Shown piece after piece: positions 44,734 to 53,682 of a stretch of 64,000 bases of DNA. The position numbers and the translations under genes are program-made. Every line of letters starts with the position of its first letter. Position 1 is the first letter of the stretch. Source of the DNA: Brevibacillus choshinensis (GTDB lineage Bacteria > Bacillota > Bacilli > Brevibacillales > Brevibacillaceae); the NCBI RefSeq assembly GCF_016811915.1, contig NZ_CP069127.1:5342501-5406500 (forward strand). The letters are read 5' to 3'. Below the pieces are notes generated by a model. The model saw nothing but the letters and a program-made list of their open reading frames with translations. It was not told where the DNA came from and made no database searches.

Positions 44734-45974
44734 TGCGCTTCCTCCTCTCCCCCGGTTTCCGCAAGCAAGCGCTCAAACATCGCAACCAAGCGATCATCCG
44801 GCTGGGCTCCCCGCTTTCTCTCGTAAAAGCGGCGGAACAGCTGATCCGGTGTCAGCTCTGCCAGCTCCACACGCTCGTCACGCTCATCCTTCTCTTGGTC
44901 ATCCCGCACGACTACACGCTGAATCTTGAGGAAATCATCACTCAATTTTCGCAAACGCTGAAATTCTGCCGGGTCGATCACGTCAGACACATGCAGCTCC
45001 AGATCGATCCACGCCCCTGCGTCTCTGCCCTCCGAAAGCCAGCGCTCCACCTGCTCGATCCCTTCCGTCGCCTTCCAGCGGGCCAATGGACGACCGCTCG
45101 TCAAATAAATGATCTCTTCCTTGACCTCCGCGCCCGGCACCACATCGACCAGCACCACGGCCTTGCTCTGCCCGGCCTCGGAAAAGCTGTACGATAAAGG
45201 GGAGCCGCTATAGCGAACCAACGGCTTGTCCCTCAGCTTTTGCAGCCGGTGCAGATGTCCGAGCGCCACATAGTCGGCCTTCTCTGGGAACGCGAGCGGA
45301 GAAACGGTCATGGCCCCGCCAATCTGAATCGGCCGCTCCGAATCCGTCTCAAGTCCGCCCATGACAAACAGATGGCTCGTCACGAGATTGACCGTATCGT
45401 CGCGGAAATGGACGGACAGCTCCTCAAAAAGCGCAGCGATCCGCTCAGAAAAAGCCAGCTGCATATGTTCCTGTGAGAAGCTCTCGGAAAGCAGCTCCTT
45501 CAAACGGGATTCGGATGGATACGGCAGCGCCAGCACGACAGCATGGTGCTCGCAGCCCGGAACAGACAGCTCCAGCCAGGATGGCCCTCCAGCGACGATC
45601 CGCACCCGATCCTCCGAAGTCTCCTCAGGTGTAAGCGGAGATTCCTTTGGAAGCCCCAGCAATACAATGCCATGCTTGGTGGCAAGTGGCGCTGCTGCCC
45701 TGACCCGCTCCGGCTGGTCGTGGTTTCCTGCGATTACAATTACCCCGCGCGTGCCTTCGGAAGAAAGTCGCTCCAAGGCTTCGTAAAACAGCTCCTCTGC
45801 CCATGCAGGCGGGTTGACGGAATCGTATACGTCGCCTGCGATCAGCACCAGATCGACGCTTTTCTCGTCCGCAATCCGGCACAGCTCGTCCACGAATGCC
45901 GCTTGCTCGATCCGGCGATCCCGACCTTCCAGCTGGCGCCCAAAATGCCAGTCGGCCGTATGTAATATGCGCAT
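44730..45974 (-). CDS. sbcD: Exonuclease subunit SbcD
   Basis: A 414-residue Mre11-family nuclease. Metal-binding motifs are complete: D and H in HTADWHFG, AGDVYD, AGNHDQPERV, THLFVMGG and LGHLHRLQ. Two ATGs upstream lie too close to GAGAGG, so the start MRILHTADWHFG is used. First gene of the four-gene repair operon sbcD-sbcC-addB-addA, all overlapping or closely spaced. Confidence 0.96.
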   Translation of the reverse strand: MRILHTADWHFGRQLEGRDRRIEQAAFVDELCRIADEKSVDLVLIAGDVYDSVNPPAWAEELFYEALERLSSEGTRGVIVIAGNHDQPERVRAAAPLATKHGIVLLGLPKESPLTPEETSEDRVRIVAGGPSWLELSVPGCEHHAVVLALPYPSESRLKELLSESFSQEHMQLAFSERIAALFEELSVHFRDDTVNLVTSHLFVMGGLETDSERPIQIGGAMTVSPLAFPEKADYVALGHLHRLQKLRDKPLVRYSGSPLSYSFSEAGQSKAVVLVDVVPGAEVKEEIIYLTSGRPLARWKATEGIEQVERWLSEGRDAGAWIDLELHVSDVIDPAEFQRLRKLSDDFLKIQRVVVRDDQEKDERDERVELAELTPDQLFRRFYERKRGAQPDDRLVAMFERLLAETGGEEEAQ

Positions 45975-46138
45975 GCCCATCATCCTCTCATCACGATCAT
46001 GTGTTTGCTTTTCATTGTAACAAAAGACAGAGGCAAGCGCGGTTGAAATTTACTCCACTTGGCGGGTAACTTTTGGCGTATTCCAGCGTCTACTTACTAT
46101 CGCTTCCATTGCATCCTATCCCGGAAAGGAGCACACGC

Positions 46139-46960
46139 ATGATCCAGTACGCCAATGAACGCGTCACCGTTTTTCAAAGCGCATTGTTTCAAACCACATC
46201 CACTGTCATTTCGCTGGACGAACTTCTCATCATCGTGGACCCCAACTGGCTTCCCCATGAAATCCGTGAGATTCAGGAGCACGTCCAGTCCATTCGGGGG
46301 AACAAAGAGCTCTATCTGTTGTTTACCCATGGTGATTTTGACCACATCATCGGCTACCGCGCCTTTCCTGATGCCAAAACGATCGGAAGCATCGGCCTTC
46401 AAAACCATCCCAAAAAGGAGTACAAGCTCCATCTGATTCACGATTTCGATGCCACCTATTATTGTACGAGAAATTATCCAATCGAGTTTCCCGAGCTGGA
46501 TGTCGTGGTGACGGAAGATGGACAGCAGCTGAAACTCGGCTCGTCTACCCTGCACTTTTACCTTGCCCCTGGTCACTCCGCAGACGGGTTGTTTACCGTT
46601 GTCGACTCGATCGGCCTTTTCGTAGCAGGCGACTATCTCTCTGATTTTGAGCTTCCGTTCATTTATGACAGCGCAAAAAGCTACAAGCAGACCATCCAGC
46701 AATCCCTGCAAATCATCGACGACCATCAGATCAAGCTGCTCGTTCCCGGTCATGGCCTGACCACGGACAGTCAGCCGGAGATGAAGCGACGGGCTTTGGT
46801 GGCCTTGGATCACCTGGAGCGATTGACGCAGGCCGTCCTCGCGGAAGACGAGGCTGCAATCGCGAGCATCGAAGTTGAGCATGCCTTCTTCTCTCCGACC
46901 ACGCAGGAATCGCACAAAGAAAACGTCCGTATCATTCGCAGTGAGTATCTGGGCAAGTGA
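46139..46960 (+). CDS. Metallo-beta-lactamase-fold hydrolase
   Basis: A 273-residue MBL-fold protein. The metal motif reads THGDFDH (HxDxDH, Asp replacing the second His of HxHxDH); PGHSADG, VAGDYLSD and VPGHGLTTD supply the remaining ligands. The substrate is not evident. GGAAAGGAG precedes the ATG; an upstream in-frame extension is rejected. Divergent from sbcD and followed by a bidirectional terminator. Confidence 0.82.
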   Translation: MIQYANERVTVFQSALFQTTSTVISLDELLIIVDPNWLPHEIREIQEHVQSIRGNKELYLLFTHGDFDHIIGYRAFPDAKTIGSIGLQNHPKKEYKLHLIHDFDATYYCTRNYPIEFPELDVVVTEDGQQLKLGSSTLHFYLAPGHSADGLFTVVDSIGLFVAGDYLSDFELPFIYDSAKSYKQTIQQSLQIIDDHQIKLLVPGHGLTTDSQPEMKRRALVALDHLERLTQAVLAEDEAAIASIEVEHAFFSPTTQESHKENVRIIRSEYLGK

Positions 46961-46968
46961 AGAAACAG

Positions 46969-47005
46969 AAAAGCCGCCTACCCTTTCTCGGGGCAAGCGG
47001 CTTTT
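46969..47005. terminator. Bidirectional terminator
   Basis: A 9-bp stem AAAAGCCGC (46969-46977) / GCGGCTTTT (46997-47005) between the convergent MBL and ctaA genes. Confidence 0.87.
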
Positions 47006-47011
47006 TGCGCG

Positions 47012-47926
47012 TTATTTTCTCGACTTGTCTAATCGAGGGGATTTCACCGACTGCAGGCACATGTAGCAGATGACTCCAAACAAGATCGTAATGATCATCG
47101 AGTGCAGGAGTGTCGCGTACAGATGCAGCTGGAACAAGACCACGAAGCCGCCGCTGAAAACCTGCAGGACAACCAGCGCAAAAGCGATGATGCTGGCTCC
47201 GTACAAATCACGGCGCGTTTCTTTGAAGTGCTTGACCGCGTAGATCAGATTCAGCAAGAGCAAGATCAAGAGCAGCATGGCGCCGAGTCTGTGCACAAAC
47301 TGGATGCCTACTTGACCGGACAGCTCCGGAATCAGCCGTCCCTGGCACAGCGGCCAATCCGTGCAAGCCATGCTGGAACCCGTGTGCCGCACGTATGCAC
47401 CCAGGTATACGACGCCATACGCGTAAACGGACACGCCCCAGATCCAGTTGCGGAAGCCTTTCGATGCAGTCGACTGCACCATGCCCTCCATTCTGTCCCT
47501 CTGAAGGACGAATCCCGTCAGCAGAAACACTCCGGTAAATGCCAGCAAGGAGAAGCCGAAGTGAAGAGCGAGAACGGCCGAGGATTGCGGCCAGATGACG
47601 GCCGATGCTCCGAGAATCGACTCCAGTACGATAAAGAAAAAACCGAACAGAGCCAAATTGCGAACTTCCTTGTTGCCTCGATAATAGCGCCAGCACAGCA
47701 CGGAGAAAAGAATCACAATGATGCCGGCGATACCTGTAATCAAGCGATGCGTATATTCAATGATCGAAGCCAAGGTATACTCCGGGACCCATTTGCCATT
47801 GCAAAGCGGCCAGTCATTTCCGCATCCCAGACCGGAATCCGTTTTGGTCACAAGCGACCCGGCAACCATAACGATAAACATGACGAGAGTAGCGATAACG
47901 GCGAGAGGTTTCAGCCATTTTTCCAT
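47012..47926 (-). CDS. ctaA: Haem A synthase
   Basis: A 304-residue protein with eight membrane segments that oxidises haem O to haem A for aa3/caa3 oxidase. The extracytoplasmic cysteine pair CGNDWPLC (about 35-42), the second loop CTDWPLC, and haem-ligand histidines in EYTHRLITG, LALHFGFSL, QFVHRLGA and TLLHSMI are all visible. A 19-residue shorter start (MEKWLKPL) is chosen, with an AGGGTG site. Last in the ctaG-ctaM-ctaB-ctaA series. Confidence 0.95.
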   Translation of the reverse strand: MEKWLKPLAVIATLVMFIVMVAGSLVTKTDSGLGCGNDWPLCNGKWVPEYTLASIIEYTHRLITGIAGIIVILFSVLCWRYYRGNKEVRNLALFGFFFIVLESILGASAVIWPQSSAVLALHFGFSLLAFTGVFLLTGFVLQRDRMEGMVQSTASKGFRNWIWGVSVYAYGVVYLGAYVRHTGSSMACTDWPLCQGRLIPELSGQVGIQFVHRLGAMLLLILLLLNLIYAVKHFKETRRDLYGASIIAFALVVLQVFSGGFVVLFQLHLYATLLHSMIITILFGVICYMCLQSVKSPRLDKSRK

Positions 47927-48007
47927 AGTGAATACACCCTGTTTCCTGTGAGGATAGAGGTCCTTTATCCTAGACCCCATGCGTCGTGTCCCCTCTTACG
48001 ATAATGA

Positions 48008-48034
48008 AACATCCCCTGCTAAGCAAGGGATGTT
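48008..48034 (-). terminator. Hairpin between ctaB and ctaA
   Basis: AACATCCC (48008-48015) / GGGATGTT (48027-48034) with extra TGCT/AGCA pairing. On the reverse strand followed by TCATTATC, so the U-tract is poor. A weak terminator, attenuator or processing site. Confidence 0.45.
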
Positions 48035-48061
48035 CCGTGAACATTTAGTGAGTGTTTCGTG

Positions 48062-48997
48062 TCAATAATGGTACACCATTGTGCTGATGACGACAGACGC
48101 ACAGAAGACGGTCAGATAAAGAATGGAATAGCCGAAAAGCTTGCGTGCCCATGCGAGGTCGTCCTTGGCACGGAAGCCTTGGAACAACAGCACCATGTAC
48201 ACGAGACCCATGATCCCCATCACGATCAGGTAGACGTAGCCTACGCTGCCGTGAATAAAGAGCAAGAGGGACGCCGGGAATAATACAGAACCCCAAAGCA
48301 CCATTTGGCGCTTTGTTTCTGCGAAGCCTTTGACTACTGGTAGCATTGGCAAATTCCCTGCTCGGTACTCTTCCGTTTTCAGCATAGCCAGCGCCAAGAA
48401 GTGCGGCGGCTGCCACAGGAACAGAATCAGGAACAACAGCCATGCTGCCGGATCCATGTTATTCGTGACGGCTACCCAGCCAATGACGGGCGGAGCAGCA
48501 CCGGAAATACCGCCAATAACGGTATTGAGTGTCGTCACACGCTTCAGTGGCGTGTAGATCAACACGTAGAAAATGTGACCGATCAATCCCCATACAGCTG
48601 CCAGCGGGTTCGCAAAGACAGCGAGAACGGCCAATCCAGCCAAAAGCAGCCCAATCCCTACGAGCAAAGCGTTACGAGGGGAAATACGCCCTGTCGCTAC
48701 TGCGCGGTTTTTGGTGCGCTTCATTTTCATATCCAGTTCACGATCATAAAAGTTGTTCAACGCCGCACCCGACATGATCACCAAAGCGGTGCCAAGCATG
48801 GTGAGGATAGCTAATTTCCAGTCTGGAAAACCGTAAGATGCCAACCATAAAGCCGCAAATGTCGTCATCAGGTTGGACATGGTAATACCAGGCTTCGTCA
48901 GTTGTACGTAGTCGCGCCAGGTTGCCTGTTCTACCGGTTGTGCCTGCAAGGCAGTATCGGCATCGAGCGATTCCTGCATTGTTACTTGCTGGTCCAC
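48062..48997 (-). CDS. ctaB: Protohaem IX farnesyltransferase (haem O synthase)
   Basis: A 311-residue UbiA-family membrane enzyme that adds a farnesyl group to haem B. The prenyl diphosphate motif is NNFYDRELDMKMKRTKNR (about 97-114); nine membrane segments. The GTG start is used, 8 bases after GGAGG; the overlapping ATG is out of frame. It lies about 110 bases after the DUF420 gene and 135 before ctaA. Confidence 0.95.
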   Translation of the reverse strand: MDQQVTMQESLDADTALQAQPVEQATWRDYVQLTKPGITMSNLMTTFAALWLASYGFPDWKLAILTMLGTALVIMSGAALNNFYDRELDMKMKRTKNRAVATGRISPRNALLVGIGLLLAGLAVLAVFANPLAAVWGLIGHIFYVLIYTPLKRVTTLNTVIGGISGAAPPVIGWVAVTNNMDPAAWLLFLILFLWQPPHFLALAMLKTEEYRAGNLPMLPVVKGFAETKRQMVLWGSVLFPASLLLFIHGSVGYVYLIVMGIMGLVYMVLLFQGFRAKDDLAWARKLFGYSILYLTVFCASVVISTMVYHY

Positions 48998-49109
48998 ATT
49001 TTGTACCTCCTGTCTGAATCTATCTGAACATCCGAATTCGCAATTGACAAACTATCTTTCATTGTAGGCAATATTCGCGAAGCAAGTCAACTTCAAAGAG
49101 GGCTTTCCA

Positions 49110-49568
49110 TTACCATCCAAAGATGACGTCGAGGACACCCGCCGTCTCCCCACCAGGGTAAATCAGATACAAAAGCGTGTACACGGTTGCGCCTGTAATG
49201 GCCGTAACGAACCAGACAATCGACGTCCACGGACCAATCTTTCTATGCTTGGCAAATTCTTTCTTGTATGCGAACCGAAGAGTAATCAGCCCCATCACTC
49301 CGCCTACGGTCGCCAATACGATATGGAAGATCAGGAACGTCTGATAGATCGGTTTGAGACTATCGGGCCCGCCGAAATGCGTATTCCCTACGAAAGCAGT
49401 GCGTGATACGTAAGTAACGAAGAAGATCGTCGCACAAATGGCGGCCCACTTCATGATTTTCATATGTTTTTCTATTTGTCGCTTTGCAATCGCATACCAG
49501 CCAAACGCGACCAAGATGCCGCTAATGACGATAAACGAAGTGCTGATCGTAGGCAACAAAATGGACAT
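49110..49568 (-). CDS. ctaM: DUF420 family membrane protein (CtaM/YozB-like oxidase assembly factor)
   Basis: A 152-residue protein with four membrane segments. VSRTAFVGNTHFGGP, IYQTFLIFHIVLATVGGVMGLITLRFAYKKEF and KHRKIGPWTSIVWFVTAITGATVYTLLYLIYP hold the conserved histidines of DUF420. In Staphylococcus aureus the homologue CtaM is needed to assemble the QoxB oxidase. It lies between ctaG and ctaB, fitting that role. Confidence 0.85.
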   Translation of the reverse strand: MSILLPTISTSFIVISGILVAFGWYAIAKRQIEKHMKIMKWAAICATIFFVTYVSRTAFVGNTHFGGPDSLKPIYQTFLIFHIVLATVGGVMGLITLRFAYKKEFAKHRKIGPWTSIVWFVTAITGATVYTLLYLIYPGGETAGVLDVIFGW

Positions 49569-49601
49569 TTCCTACACCTCATTCACGTTTTCTTTCTCTT
49601 T

Positions 49602-50498
49602 TTACACGCCGCCTTCTTCTGTGGCAGGCGTCTTCATCAAAATGGGCGCAGGCTGCTGATCCATTGGCAAATCGTCCTGCTTCTCCTGTTTATACCAGTT
49701 ATAGAAGACATAGGCAAGCACCGAGCCGTACACAAGCTCCTGAACAAGCTTCATGATGATACCGCCCAGCCGTTGGTCACTGAAGGTGTTCAAGCTCTCA
49801 AAAAGCTGAGGCGCCTGCATGTAAGTGGCATACAGCGGATTCTCGGCAAAGATGATCAGCGCACACGCAGGTGTGATCAATACGCCATTGGCAAAGATGT
49901 ACGCGAGCTTCTTTAATCCCGCCAGCTGTTTTTGATTGTCCGAGAGCGGACTCACAATCGGCCACCACATGGAAAACGCAGTGAGCAGCAATACGACATG
50001 ATAGACGGACATCCATTCATGGTTGAGAGCAGCTGCATCAAAGATGAATGGAATATGGTAGAACGAGAACAGTGTATTGAACAGCAGGGCCGCCACCAAC
50101 GGCTGCGTCATAATCCGCAACAGGGTTTTCAGCCATTTCGGTTGGAAGATCCGAGCCCAGAGCCACTCAGGTACTGCCAAGAGTACGAGCGGTGGCAAGG
50201 CAAAGTACAAAATCGACTGTTGCAGCATGTGAAGACTAAACAGGTAATGATGGCCGTAATAACTGATGGGACTCCCTTGTGCTGCATAAAACAAGATCAA
50301 CGCAAAGACAAACAAGATTTTTTGTTTGGTGGTCGCCGGCGTTGCACGGTCGAACCTCTGGTGAAACGGACCTGTCATCAAAAAATAGGCAATAGCAAAG
50401 AGCAAGGTCAACAGCATTACATCCGGACTCCACAAGTCGGAAAATGATGCGCCCCCTGCGCCTGATGACACGCCTTGCAGGTGGTTGTGACTATCCAT
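49602..50498 (-). CDS. ctaG: Cytochrome c oxidase assembly factor CtaG
   Basis: A 298-residue membrane protein of the caa3_CtaG family with about seven membrane segments (SPDVMLLTLLFAIAYFLMTGPFHQRF; SYYGHHYLFSLHMLQQSILYFALPPLVLLAVPEWLW). It helps assemble caa3 oxidase, probably the copper site. First gene of the ctaG-ctaM-ctaB-ctaA run. ctaCDEF, often adjacent in Bacillus, is absent from this window. Confidence 0.92.
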   Translation of the reverse strand: MDSHNHLQGVSSGAGGASFSDLWSPDVMLLTLLFAIAYFLMTGPFHQRFDRATPATTKQKILFVFALILFYAAQGSPISYYGHHYLFSLHMLQQSILYFALPPLVLLAVPEWLWARIFQPKWLKTLLRIMTQPLVAALLFNTLFSFYHIPFIFDAAALNHEWMSVYHVVLLLTAFSMWWPIVSPLSDNQKQLAGLKKLAYIFANGVLITPACALIIFAENPLYATYMQAPQLFESLNTFSDQRLGGIIMKLVQELVYGSVLAYVFYNWYKQEKQDDLPMDQQPAPILMKTPATEEGGV

Positions 50499-50545
50499 GA
50501 ATATCCTCCCTTCATACTAGAAAGGGTGCCCTCTATACATTCTCC

Positions 50546-50565
50546 ATTATACCGTTGAACCAACG
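50546..50565 (-). promoter_or_regulatory. ctaG -10 element with adjacent palindrome
   Basis: Reverse-strand TATAAT (50551-50546) is abutted by CGTTG-AAC-CAACG (50553-50565) where the promoter spacer should be. No good -35 is seen, so control by a regulator is possible. Confidence 0.35.
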
Positions 50566-50751
50566 TTCTTTCCCGGTCAAAAATGAACAAAGTGTTGACA
50601 GTTTAACCTCTTGAACTCTACTACCTTTCGACCGCACTCATAGGTACCTGTGCCATAGAGTCCATCTACCTGGCTGCCACTCCCTGCGCCACCTGAATAG
50701 AGGGTTTATGTTGTATCTTCATGGGTGCAAAGGTGGAAATCGAACTGTCCG

Positions 50752-50800
50752 AAATAAAAAAAGAAGCGTCAATGGACATTGCGTTGTCCTTTGACGCTTC
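50752..50800 (-). terminator. Terminator of the paaABCD-ALDH transcript
   Basis: Stem GAAGCGTCAA (50763-50772) / TTGACGCTTC (50791-50800) with a further GGACA/TGTCC pairing. On the reverse strand followed by TTTTTTTATTT. Confidence 0.9.
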
Positions 50801-50825
50801 TCCCTCAAGAAGAAACTACCTCTTA

Positions 50826-52268
50826 TTACAATCCAAACGAAACGAACTTCGTTTCCAGATACTCATCCATTCCAAAGTGACCGCCTTCGCGTCCGATTCC
50901 GCTTTCCTTGAAACCGCCGAATGGCGCTTGGGTCTGGGTTGGCGAGCCGTCGTTGATGCCGACGATGCCGTATTCCAGCTGCTCAGCCATGCGGAAGCAG
51001 CGCTGGTTGTCACGGGTGAAGACATAGGCTGCCAGACCGTAGCGAGTATTGTTGGCTTGTTTGACTACTTCTGCTTCGTCCGTGAAGCGTACAATTGGCA
51101 CAACTGGACCAAACGTTTCTTCATAGGCGATCTTCATTTCGTCTGTCACATCTGTGATGACAGTCGGCTCGCAGTAGAAGCCTTTGGCGTAATCGCCTTC
51201 CGTCATGCGCACTCCGCCGTGCACCACTTTGCCGCCTTTGCCTTTTGCGTCTTCGATGTGCTCCAGAACCTTGTTCAGCGCACGCTCATTGACGAGCGGA
51301 CCGATCTCCGTTTCTTTTTGGCGCCCATCCCCTACTTTTGCCTTTTTCAGTCTCTCTACCAGCTTTTCCGTGAATGCATCCGCTACTTCCTCGTGCACGT
51401 ACAAACGGTTGGTGCAAATGCACATCTGACCGGAGTTGCGGAACTTACTTTCAAACAGTCCTTTTACCGCCGCGTCCAGATCAGCATCCTGGAAAACGAT
51501 GAACGGCGCGTGGCCGCCAAGCTCCATGCTGACGCGCTTGACTTGCTTCGCTGCGCCTTCCATGAGCAGCTTGCCCACGCGAGTGGACCCGGTAAAGCCG
51601 ATTTTGCTCAGCTTTGGATTCTCTACGAATTCTTTTCCGATTTCTTCTGGCATCCCGACTACGAGGTTTACGACTCCTTTCGGGAAACCAGCCTGTTCGA
51701 TCAGTTCAAAGAGACGAATCGCGGAGAGCGGCGTGCTCTCTGCCGGCTTCAGCACCACTGTGCAGCCTGCCGCCAGCGCAGGAGCGATTTTGCGCGCCAC
51801 CATGTTGACCGGGAAGTTCCATGGCGTGATCGCACCTACGACACCAACGGGCTGACGCAGGACCATGATCCGTTTGTTCGCCACGGAGGATGGGATGGTT
51901 TCCCCGTAGACGCGCTTGGCCTCTTCCGCGTACCAGACGAAGTTGTCAGCAGCACCCAACACTTCCCCTTTGGCTTCCCCGATCGGTTTTCCCATCTCGG
52001 CGGAAATGATGCCAGCCAACTCGTCGCGGCTGTTTTTCACCAGCTCGGACAGCGTGTACAAGTACTTGGAGCGTTCACGTGCGGTCAGGCGAGACCAGCT
52101 GCCGAATGCTTCATGTGCAGCGTCGATTGCTTTTTTCGCTTCGCGGTCATCCCCGAAAGCGGCGGATCCGACGGTTTCCCCGGTTGCAGGGTTGATAATC
52201 TGAATCGTTTCCCCGCTCTCAGCCGATACCCATTCCCCATTGATATACATTTGCTTGATCTCTCCCAT
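50826..52268 (-). CDS. NAD(P)-dependent aldehyde dehydrogenase, succinate-semialdehyde dehydrogenase (GabD) type
   Basis: A 480-residue ALDH. PWNFPVNMVARKIAPALAAGCTVVLKPAESTP, the catalytic glutamate in SMELGGHAPFIVF, and the nucleophilic cysteine in NSGQMCICTNRLYVH (about C282) are intact. By sequence it groups with succinate-semialdehyde dehydrogenases. It begins 22 bases after paaD and ends with the cluster terminator, so a role on the semialdehyde formed after ring opening in phenylacetate degradation is plausible. The ATG at 52266-52268 follows AGGAG; an ATG six codons upstream has no such site. Confidence 0.9.
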   Translation of the reverse strand: MGEIKQMYINGEWVSAESGETIQIINPATGETVGSAAFGDDREAKKAIDAAHEAFGSWSRLTARERSKYLYTLSELVKNSRDELAGIISAEMGKPIGEAKGEVLGAADNFVWYAEEAKRVYGETIPSSVANKRIMVLRQPVGVVGAITPWNFPVNMVARKIAPALAAGCTVVLKPAESTPLSAIRLFELIEQAGFPKGVVNLVVGMPEEIGKEFVENPKLSKIGFTGSTRVGKLLMEGAAKQVKRVSMELGGHAPFIVFQDADLDAAVKGLFESKFRNSGQMCICTNRLYVHEEVADAFTEKLVERLKKAKVGDGRQKETEIGPLVNERALNKVLEHIEDAKGKGGKVVHGGVRMTEGDYAKGFYCEPTVITDVTDEMKIAYEETFGPVVPIVRFTDEAEVVKQANNTRYGLAAYVFTRDNQRCFRMAEQLEYGIVGINDGSPTQTQAPFGGFKESGIGREGGHFGMDEYLETKFVSFGL

Positions 52269-52290
52269 GACACTCGCTCCTCTCATTCTC

Positions 52291-52794
52291 TCAATAGATC
52301 GGTTTTAGAGCTTCAAACGGATTCTTGCAGTGCCTGCAGTACAAAATGCTGCGACAGGCGGCAGGTCCAAACAGGTTTTCCAGCTGCGTATAAGGAGAAT
52401 TGCAGTAAGGGCAAGCCACTTCCCACTCATCCCCCGGCTTATGTCCAAGCGGCGGCGGCGCAATCCCGAAGCTGCGCAGCTTATCCCGCGCTTCCACGGC
52501 GATGCGGTCCGAGGTCCATTGTGGATCGTAGACGAAGCGGACTTGCACTTCGTCGATCCCTTCCCCTTCCACCAGCTTTTCCGTGATGTTTTTCTTCATG
52601 ATTTCCAGTGCAGGACAGCCTACAAAGGTAGGAAGCACTTCCACGTGGGCGACCCCTGATTCAACCCGAACTTTGTGAATCATGCCCATTTCCACCATGC
52701 TGATCACCGGGATCTCCGGATCTTTCACATCTTGCAGCAGTTCCCAGCATGCCGCTTCTTGCTCGCTAAGCCCATCCACATTCTCGCGCGTCAT
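52291..52794 (-). CDS. paaD: 1,2-phenylacetyl-CoA epoxidase subunit PaaD
   Basis: A 167-residue protein. An N-terminal MIP18/DUF59-like domain (LLQDVKDPEIPVISMVEMGMIHKVRV; PTFVGCPALEIMKKNI) is followed by a zinc-ribbon-like tail with CPYCNSPY and CRSILYCRHCKNPFE. PaaD is thought to support Fe-S or diiron maturation of the epoxidase. Start after GGGGGG. Fourth gene of paaABCD. Confidence 0.93.
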   Translation of the reverse strand: MTRENVDGLSEQEAACWELLQDVKDPEIPVISMVEMGMIHKVRVESGVAHVEVLPTFVGCPALEIMKKNITEKLVEGEGIDEVQVRFVYDPQWTSDRIAVEARDKLRSFGIAPPPLGHKPGDEWEVACPYCNSPYTQLENLFGPAACRSILYCRHCKNPFEALKPIY

Positions 52795-52832
52795 GCAGAT
52801 CCCCCCCATGTTTGTGCTCGTTAGTCGTTTCC

Positions 52833-53666
52833 TTACCAGCCTGCTGCCGGATCGATGCGATACACTTCAGAAAGAGTCGCCAATGCTTGCTCCAGTTCAG
52901 GAGTGTGCTCACCTGCGCGACCGCGTATTGCAGCTGTGCCTGGCTCACCCGGCCAGCTTAAGCCTGCGTTTTGAAAGATTTTTTTTGTATGATTGAGCCA
53001 TTTCTGGCGGAGCAGATCTTCTCCCGCAATCAAGCCAAAGCGGGCGATGTTGTCCGCGTTAAGTCCCAGATCGCTGAGCTCCCCTGCATCCTGCCATACT
53101 TTTGCGATGGCTGCTTCCAATCGATTGCGAGCCTCTGGCGTGCTGTTGGCGAGCTGCTTCAGCCATACCTGCCAGTGCATCAGGTGGTAGCGATGCTCCG
53201 TCAGCATCTTCCGGCTGATCAGCGCGAGCGGCTGGTAGGAGGACTGCTGCAGAGCCTCGAGACGGACTTGCTTATGTAGACCGTACACATAGCTGCGGAC
53301 GATTGCATAAGCCCAGTCATAGTGCGGGTTGTCGTTGTATTCTCCCTCACCGTTTTTCCGCTCGACGAGAATGGCATTGCGAAACGCCGCAGACTCCCGA
53401 AGCTGTGCAATGTCGTCCGCTTTGCCAAGTCCGAGCGCCTCGAGCATTTCGTAGTACATGACCGCGTGGCCCATCATATCCTGCGACATGGAGGAGAACG
53501 CTACGTCTTCTTCAATATGCGGTGCGAGACCGAGCCATTCCGATCCGCGATAGGCCAGAATGAAATCGTCATCCGCAAGCTGGAAGAGCAGATCAGCCAA
53601 GGCTTGCGCATACTCCTGATTTTGCAGTGCCTGTTCAACGTTTTCTACGTGTAGTGCTTCACCCAT
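52833..53666 (-). CDS. paaC: 1,2-phenylacetyl-CoA epoxidase subunit PaaC
   Basis: A 277-residue structural subunit with a ferritin-like helical bundle. LADDDFILAYRGSEWLGLAPHIEEDVAFSSMSQDMMGHAVMYYEML and HRYHLMHWQVWLKQL are typical PaaC blocks. It forms the core of the epoxidase with PaaA. A long in-frame extension upstream is rejected because GGAGGAAGG directly precedes the ATG at 53666. Confidence 0.94.
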   Translation of the reverse strand: MGEALHVENVEQALQNQEYAQALADLLFQLADDDFILAYRGSEWLGLAPHIEEDVAFSSMSQDMMGHAVMYYEMLEALGLGKADDIAQLRESAAFRNAILVERKNGEGEYNDNPHYDWAYAIVRSYVYGLHKQVRLEALQQSSYQPLALISRKMLTEHRYHLMHWQVWLKQLANSTPEARNRLEAAIAKVWQDAGELSDLGLNADNIARFGLIAGEDLLRQKWLNHTKKIFQNAGLSWPGEPGTAAIRGRAGEHTPELEQALATLSEVYRIDPAAGW

Positions 53667-53682
53667 GGTCCCTTCCTCCTTC

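Larger units (their letters stand above)
50499..50825. other. Intergenic region with ctaG promoter and ALDH terminator
   Basis: About 327 bases without a convincing gene. It contains a consensus -10 TATAAT for ctaG, a palindrome next to it, and the terminator of the aldehyde dehydrogenase gene. Nothing else was recognised. Confidence 0.6.

Noticed and set aside
50721-52586. 621-codon open frame opposite the aldehyde dehydrogenase
   Set aside because: Antisense to an intact enzyme and crosses its terminator and the paaD gene.
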